From assembly GCA_028456385.1 (NCBI GenBank), contig JALNQF010000543.1, positions 1 to 24,189 of the forward strand: a stretch of DNA of 24,189 nucleotides, in the 5' to 3' direction. This DNA comes from Ophiosphaerella korrae. Lineage: Eukaryota; Ascomycota; Dothideomycetes; Pleosporales; Phaeosphaeriaceae. Of the stretch, positions 19,471 to 24,189 are shown piece by piece. Positions within the stretch are counted from its first letter, which is position 1, and each line of letters begins with the position of its first letter. The position numbers were made by a program, and so were the translations under genes. The notes under the pieces are model-generated. The model did no database searches, was not told where the DNA came from, and worked only from the letters and a program-made list of their open reading frames with translations.

Positions 19471-21345
19471 ACTATAGGATTACCCTATAGATAATTCTAA
19501 TCTATAAGTATTAGAAGCTAACTAAATTATCCTAAGCCCTTAAGTCCTAGCCCTAAGTATAAAACCTACACTAGATATAGTAATTTACGCTCTAAGCCTC
19601 GTAGACCTATAAAAGCTAGATAGATTTATACTAGAATAAGCTACTATAGTATATACCTACCTTTACTATATTATAGGAATAAAACCTAAATTAGTAAACC
19701 TACTAGAGGATTTTCTACTACCTTATAATAGAGAACTAGACCTAGAACTCTTACTATATATTGTTAACCTACGCCTAATAGAAGAATTACTAGATATAGC
19801 GTACTTAGAAGACTACGTAGCCTAAGCTATATTTACTACTATAGATAGTAGATAATAAAAACTATTAAAAGCCTTCTATAAAGTAAGATACTACTTCTTA
19901 TACGCTAATATTAGCTTTACTAGATTAGAAAAAGAAAGGTACTTCTAGGTTAATAAAACGCGTCTATATATCCCTCTAAACGCCTATCTATACTACTAAA
20001 TCTTTAATTTATACTACAACTATTAGTTAGTAGGCTATAAAGGACTTTATAGTACGCTATATCTAATATACAAGTACTATTATTAGCTTAAGATACTCTA
20101 AGCTATTAAGTAATTTTATAATATATACCTAATCTACTACTATATAAAGAACTTATAAGATAGTAAACTTAGTTACCTCTAACCTATACTAATTCCTTAT
20201 ATACTCTAGACTAATATCTTAGTAGACTATATCTAAGCCTTACTAACTAGTAAAAATAGTAGCTAGATTTATAAATATATTTTAGTAATTTACTACTACT
20301 TTATAAAAAGATACTATTTCTTCCTCTATAAGTCTTTAAAACCTAAAGAAGCTACCTAATATTTTATATCTATTTTTAAGCTTTATAGAGTCCTAATAAA
20401 TATTATATCTAATAGAAAGATAACCTTTATTAGCTAATTTTAGCGCTACGTATATAAACACTTCTATATTACGTAAAAGCTCTTAACTATATACTACCTA
20501 GAAACTAATAGCTAAACTAAGCGAGTAAATTAAGCCCTAGAGATCTTTCTAAAGTAATACGTTAACTACGCGTAAGATAACTAAGTAGCCTAGCTATACG
20601 TAGCTAAGTTCTAAGTAAATAACACTATTAATATATCTATTAAGATAACTCTATTTCTTATAGATCTAGGGTATTACCCTTATAGTAGTATATACCCTAG
20701 TAAAAACAATAAAGATTAACTAAACCTAGCCTAATACAACTAACGTATATAAGCTAACAAGCTACTTAATACCTATAGTAACCTAGTAGCCTACCTTAAG
20801 GAAAAAATACTCTAGGTATAACAAAAGTAAGTAGCTTAAGCTAATACCTTTTACTAAAGTAAACTAGTTTATAACGTTAGTAACTAAGCCTATATTAGTA
20901 TAGCTAATTAGAGAACTACCTAGCTAACTCTAAAATTAGACTACTAATAGGTAGGCCTATACCTTATTAAAAAAGTTATCTACAATAGTAGAGTATATAA
21001 GCTAGTACTACCCTAAAAGATACTAAGTAAAAGCGTATTCCTAGTCTTCTCTCTAAAACTCTTACGCCCTAGAAATTAGAAGCCCTTACTAGATTAAGAC
21101 CTACTATAGCTAATCCCTATTATTATTACTAATAAAGAAACTAGTAGCGTATATAAAAAATACCTAGTAGAAGCTATCTTAGATGTACGCTTTAAAGAGT
21201 ATAGAAAACACGTAAGATAGTACTACTTAGTCTACTAGACTAGCTATAATAAACCTATATAGGAGCTAGTAAAAGAATTTATAAAATATAAAGCTACTTT
21301 TAACTTTTACTAGAACTACCTAAAGAAGCCTAAAATACTAACTAT
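19471..21345 (+). pseudogene. Pol of chromovirus A, part 2: integrase with C-terminal chromodomain
   Basis: Continues A's pol after B (frame positions equal to 2 modulo 3, in register with 1480-3575). After a linker, the integrase zinc-binding region (about 20030-20160) has its His and Cys changed to Tyr. The catalytic core has ILVDYI with first Asp kept (20225-20227), IISNRKITFI with second Asp now Asn (20411-20413), and YLETNSQTKRVNQ (TAA/TAG as Gln) with the Glu now Lys (20519-20521). Spacing is D-x61-D-x35-E. A chromodomain follows at 21161-21345: YLVEAILDVRFKEYRKHVR, then YYLVY and SYNKPI. Chromodomains on integrase steer insertion to modified histones, which marks A as a chromovirus. 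Inactivated by TAG/TAA and loss of two catalytic residues. Confidence 0.92.
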
Positions 21346-22068
21346 ATACCTAAAATAGAGCTTAATAAAGACGTAACCTAGTAAAGTACTCTAGCTATTA
21401 GTAGGCGTAAAAAGGCCTTCTAAGGCGTAATTAGAAAACTTTACTACTAGCTAAAGCTAAATTATAGCGTAAAAATAGTAGGAATAGTTTACTTTAGCTA
21501 GTAAGTATAGGACTCTTTTTAGGTTAAGGCCTACTCCTACTACTATAGCTACAACTACTACGCTCCCTTATAACTAGTTACGCGTAGGTCTAGTTTACTA
21601 TTGTAGAATTTACAACTAGCTACTAAATTCCTAGCTAGAGCTACTCTACGCTACTTACCTCCTAATACTTATAAATATTAGGCTTACTAGGTCCTCTATA
21701 TTAATAAACCTACTTATTATAAAGCTTATATTTATAGTAAGTACCTATATAGAGATCTAGTACTATTAAGTTACTTAGTAGTATTAACTTTGCCTTCCCT
21801 TATACTATATACAAATACTTTTAGGTTTAATTTTGTTAGCGTAGAGTAGAAATAGTAGAAAAAAGTTTGTAGTTAATACGTTTTATATATAGAAGTTATA
21901 TAAGTCTTAATTTTATACTAAAATTAGTAAAAACCTTAGCTCTATACTCTATAAATAATAATTTCGACTCTAAAAATAGTTAACCTCTTTAACCCTAGCT
22001 ACTACTACTACCTAATAGGTATTATTAGTTAATTAGAGCCTTTTTTAAGCTCTAGGAATTTGCTCTTT
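21346..22068 (+). other. Element A region between chromodomain and polypurine tract
   Basis: About 720 bases. The pol frame may continue as a Thr- and Pro-rich tail to about 21600 (RLRPTPTTIATTTTLPYN); past that I recognise nothing on either strand. I looked for an antisense frame like those of B and C and did not find a convincing one. Likely pol tail plus 3' untranslated region. Confidence 0.45.
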
Positions 22069-22083
22069 AAAAGGAGAGAGACG
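22069..22083 (+). promoter_or_regulatory. Putative polypurine tract of element A
   Basis: AAAAGGAGAGAGACG directly precedes the inferred LTR start TATAAAGG. Position and purine content fit a plus-strand primer; the CG at its end is unusual. Confidence 0.5.
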
Positions 22084-22125
22084 TATAAAGGAGTTATCTC
22101 TTATATCTCTTATTTTCGTACTATT

Positions 22126-22207
22126 ATTAGTAAGTTTATAACTTACTAATATTACAAACTTACTAACATTACAAAACTTACTAATATCGTAAACTTACTA
22201 ATATTTA
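22126..22207 (+). repeat. 17-bp tandem repeats and hairpin in A LTR
   Basis: Four units beginning ACTTACTAA at 22141, 22158, 22176 and 22193 (17-18 bp each). The first is also the right arm of a perfect inverted repeat, ATTAGTAAGT (22126-22135) and ACTTACTAAT (22141-22150), around TTATA. Confidence 0.85.
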
Positions 22208-22242
22208 ACTACTTTTCTACTTTTAGTTAGTACTTAGTAAGC

Positions 22243-22264
22243 TACTAGGTATATATACCTAGTA
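22243..22264. repeat. Perfect 22-bp palindrome in A LTR
   Basis: Self-complementary around the centre TATATA, with arms TACTAGG and CCTAGTA. The arms extend to about 16 bp with one unpaired base (left AGTAAGC before TACTAGG). It could form a hairpin or a dimer-binding site; no function is shown. Confidence 0.8.
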
Positions 22265-22355
22265 CTTACTTAGATAGCTTAATCTACTATTTACTCTTTT
22301 TAGTTAATTATTAAAACTACCTTATTAAGTTATCTTATATAAAGTCTACCTTACA

Positions 22356-22995
22356 CCTACTTTATAGAAAGCTTTTAATAGTTTTTATTATCTACTATCT
22401 ATAGTAGTAAATATAGCTTAGGCTACGTAGTCTTCTAAGTATACTATATCTAGTAATTCTTCTATTAGGTATAGGTTAATAATATATAGTAAGAGTTCTA
22501 AGTCTAGTTTTTTATTATAAAGTAGTAGAAAATCTTCTAGTAAGTTTACTAATTTAGGTTTTATTTCTATAATATAGTAAAGGTAGGTATATACTATAGT
22601 AGCTTATTCTAGTATAAATCTATGTAGCTTTTATAGGTCTATAAGGCTTAGAGTATAAATTACTATATTTAGCGTAGGTTTTACGCCTAGGGCTAGGACT
22701 TAAGGGCTTAGGATAATTTAGTTAGCTCCTAATACTTGTAGATTAGAATTATCTATAAAGTAATCTTATAGTTAGTAGCTTAGGGCGTCTATAACTTTGT
22801 TTATATTCCTAGGTGCGTATTTAATATAGAAATTAAATTAGGATAGGAATAATAACTAGCGTGCCTAGTAGTAATTAAGCTTTTTAGTTATTATTAAAGT
22901 TTCTAAATTATAGTAGTCTATTATAATATAGATTATATATAGACTACTTATAAGCTCTACTTCTTATTCTTTAAATACTTAGATTATAGCTATAT
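22356..22995 (-). pseudogene. A' : inverted fragment of a second chromovirus of family A (RNase H end to integrase start)
   Basis: Read on the minus strand, this 640-bp piece aligns with A positions 3354-3575 joined directly to 19471-19886, with mostly transition differences. It covers the end of RNase H and the linker before the integrase zinc-binding region. It is not interrupted by element B: the TACTA site occurs once, at 22773-22777. Its left end coincides with A's LTR end, so A probably inserted into A'; the rest of A' would then lie beyond A's 5' LTR, left of the window. Its right end (~22995) stops without a recognisable boundary. Confidence 0.85.
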
Positions 22996-23051
22996 ATATT
23001 AGATTTAATAACATAGCTAGCGTATTACTACTAAGATAGTTAATAATATCT

Positions 23052-23260
23052 TTTAATATTATCCTTTAATATTATTATACTTATATAAGCCTTAATAAAA
23101 TAATACTACTAACCTATCTTATATAGTAAGATACTATAATCCTAAATCTTTAATTTAATTTCTAATATCTCTTCTTATTATTACAATATAGCGTTGTAAA
23201 GTTTAATAGTAATAGTAGTACTATACTTTAATATTATCCTTAAATATTACTAGGTATAAG
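23052..23260 (+). repeat. Direct repeat, copy 1 (209 bp)
   Basis: Matches 23311-23519 at a constant offset of 259 bases, including AATTTCTAATATCTCTTCTT and GTAAAGTTTAATAGTAATAG, with mostly transition differences. It ends with a ~40-bp motif (TATACTTTAATATTAT...CTAGGTATAAG) that also fills the gap between the copies. I do not recognise it as an LTR, gene or known MITE. Confidence 0.85.
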
Positions 23261-23310
23261 AACTATACCTTAATATTATTCTTTAAAACTACTAGGTATT
23301 AAGACTATAC

Positions 23311-23519
23311 TTTAATATTATCCTTTAATATTATTGTACTTATACAATCTATAATAAAATAATACTAATACTTTATCTTATATAGTAAGATACTACGATT
23401 CTAAATCTTCGATTTAATTTCTAATATCTCTTCTTAATATTACAATATAGTGTTGTAAAGTTTAATAGTAATAGTAGTACTATACCTTAATGTTATCCTT
23501 TAATATTACTAGGTATAAA
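23311..23519 (+). repeat. Direct repeat, copy 2 (209 bp)
   Basis: Second copy of 23052-23260. The ~50-bp gap (23261-23310) contains a third, partial copy of the terminal motif, so the array may have grown by unequal exchange or slippage. Confidence 0.85.
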
Positions 23520-24189
23520 GATAATACTATATAGAATAATTTCTAACCTCTAATATAAATAAAATAAATTTAATAATACTATAAAATTAAAGTTATTACT
23601 ATACTCTATTAAGCTCTATATATCTTTATTCTACTTACTTTTAGTATAATACAAATAAATATAAAGTAAAATACTTAATATTAAGTAATAGTAATATAAG
23701 AAAGAATAAAATATATAAAATAATATAGTTTATAAGAAAGATAACTATATATACCTAAAGAGGATAGGAGATTAGTATATTTTTAAAAAAAGTACTAAAA
23801 TCCTACCCTCTACGTACTCTTAAATAACTACCTCTAACTCTAAGTATTATATATAAAGGTATAAAGAGGTTTTAATATTAAATTAAACTATAATTAAGTA
23901 CTTATACTAATATCTATACTATCTAGTTTCTATATAGGTTACTATAGTAGATCTTGTATTAATAATATAGTCTTAATATTAAAGCTATCTAACTCTTCTT
24001 CTTGTAGATCTTCTAGTAAAAGTAGTAGTAGTAGGGCTTCTTCTTTTATATAGGTAATATAGGTAGGTTTAATAAAGTTAACTAAGTCCTAGATTCCTAA
24101 GTAAGATAATATAACTATATTAATCTACTTAGAAAATCGCCCTATTAGTAGAAACCTCTTAATCTAAGTATTTAAAACTATTCCCTTTA
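23520..24189. other. AT-rich right edge without a recognised gene
   Basis: Heavily TA-rich sequence. On the minus strand a weak frame (24154-23894, 87 codons with a handful of TAG/TAA) reads through an acidic, leucine-rich stretch (EEALLLLLLLEDLQEEELDS). The other two minus frames of the same stretch have as many or more stops, so I do not claim a gene. It could be the remnant of another transposon protein. Confidence 0.3.

Larger units (their letters stand above)
22084..22355 (+). repeat. 3' LTR of element A (272 bp, inferred)
   Basis: Bounded by TATAAAGG and CCTTACA, short inverted ends consistent with TG...CA after RIP. The right boundary is strongly supported: homology of the A' fragment to A's integrase begins at exactly the next base (22356). 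The left boundary follows a purine tract. There is no 5' partner in the window, since A's start lies outside. Flanks AGACG and CCTAC differ, as expected for the 3' LTR of a full element rather than a solo LTR. Inside are four 17-bp repeats and two palindromes. Confidence 0.62.

Noticed and set aside
22141..22207. CRISPR-like array from the 17-bp ACTTACTAA repeats
   Set aside because: Units are contiguous without spacers, only four in number, and lie in an LTR of a eukaryotic element.
22084..22355. Solo LTR
   Set aside because: The flanking pentamers AGACG and CCTAC do not match, a purine tract precedes it, and A's pol lies upstream in the right orientation, so it is better read as A's 3' LTR.
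23894..24154. Minus-strand acidic, leucine-rich gene
   Set aside because: Stop density is not clearly lower than in the other frames and no family motif is visible; kept only as a remark on the right edge.
1..24189. Mitochondrial or plasmid origin because of the high AT content
   Set aside because: The content is nuclear transposons with target duplications and RIP, a nuclear process. No mitochondrial genes, tRNAs or rRNAs are visible.

Overview
The window looks like heterochromatic, transposon-filled DNA from a filamentous ascomycete (Pezizomycotina). Three things point there. The DNA is depleted of CA and TG dinucleotides and flooded with TA, the mark of repeat-induced point mutation (RIP): the first 60 bases have TA 10, AT 3, CA 1, TG 0, AC 5, GT 2. 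Every recognisable gene is a decayed transposon gene. The families (chromodomain Ty3/gypsy elements and a Fot1/pogo transposon) are typical of these fungi. I see no host gene, tRNA, rRNA or CRISPR array. No species can be named.

The window is a nest of elements inserted into one another. From oldest to youngest: (1) A', a minus-strand fragment of a chromovirus, 22356-22995. (2) A, a plus-strand chromovirus of the same family, apparently inserted into A'; its 5' end is outside the window and its 3' LTR is 22084-22355. (3) B, a Ty3/gypsy element of about 7.0 kb (3576-19465, TSD TACTA), which splits A between RNase H and integrase. (4) D, a 1.86-kb Fot1/pogo transposon (4714-13602, 56-bp TIRs, TA duplication), inserted in B's gag. 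(5) C, a 7,025-bp relative of B (6130-13154, identical-length 442-bp LTRs, TSD TAAAC), inserted in D's transposase gene. Removing each insert restores an uninterrupted reading frame in its host, except for one 32-bp deletion in B.

Layout: 1-3575 left part of A (gag-like, protease, RT, RNase H); 3576-4713 left LTR and gag start of B; 4714-6129 left part of D; 6130-13154 complete C; 13155-13602 right end of D; 13603-19465 rest of B; 19466-22355 integrase, chromodomain, 3' region and LTR of A; 22356-22995 A'; 22995-24189 AT-rich DNA with a 209-bp direct duplication and no recognised gene.

No gene here can make its protein. Decay is almost only by C-to-T and G-to-A changes: Gln codons became TAG or TAA, starts became ATA, and several catalytic Asp, Gly or Glu codons became Asn, Arg or Lys, while frames mostly stayed in register. 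The least expected feature is a minus-strand reading frame of 95-97 codons at the 3' end of both B and C; it overlaps the end of pol, ends at the same place in both, and differs in length only by whole codons.
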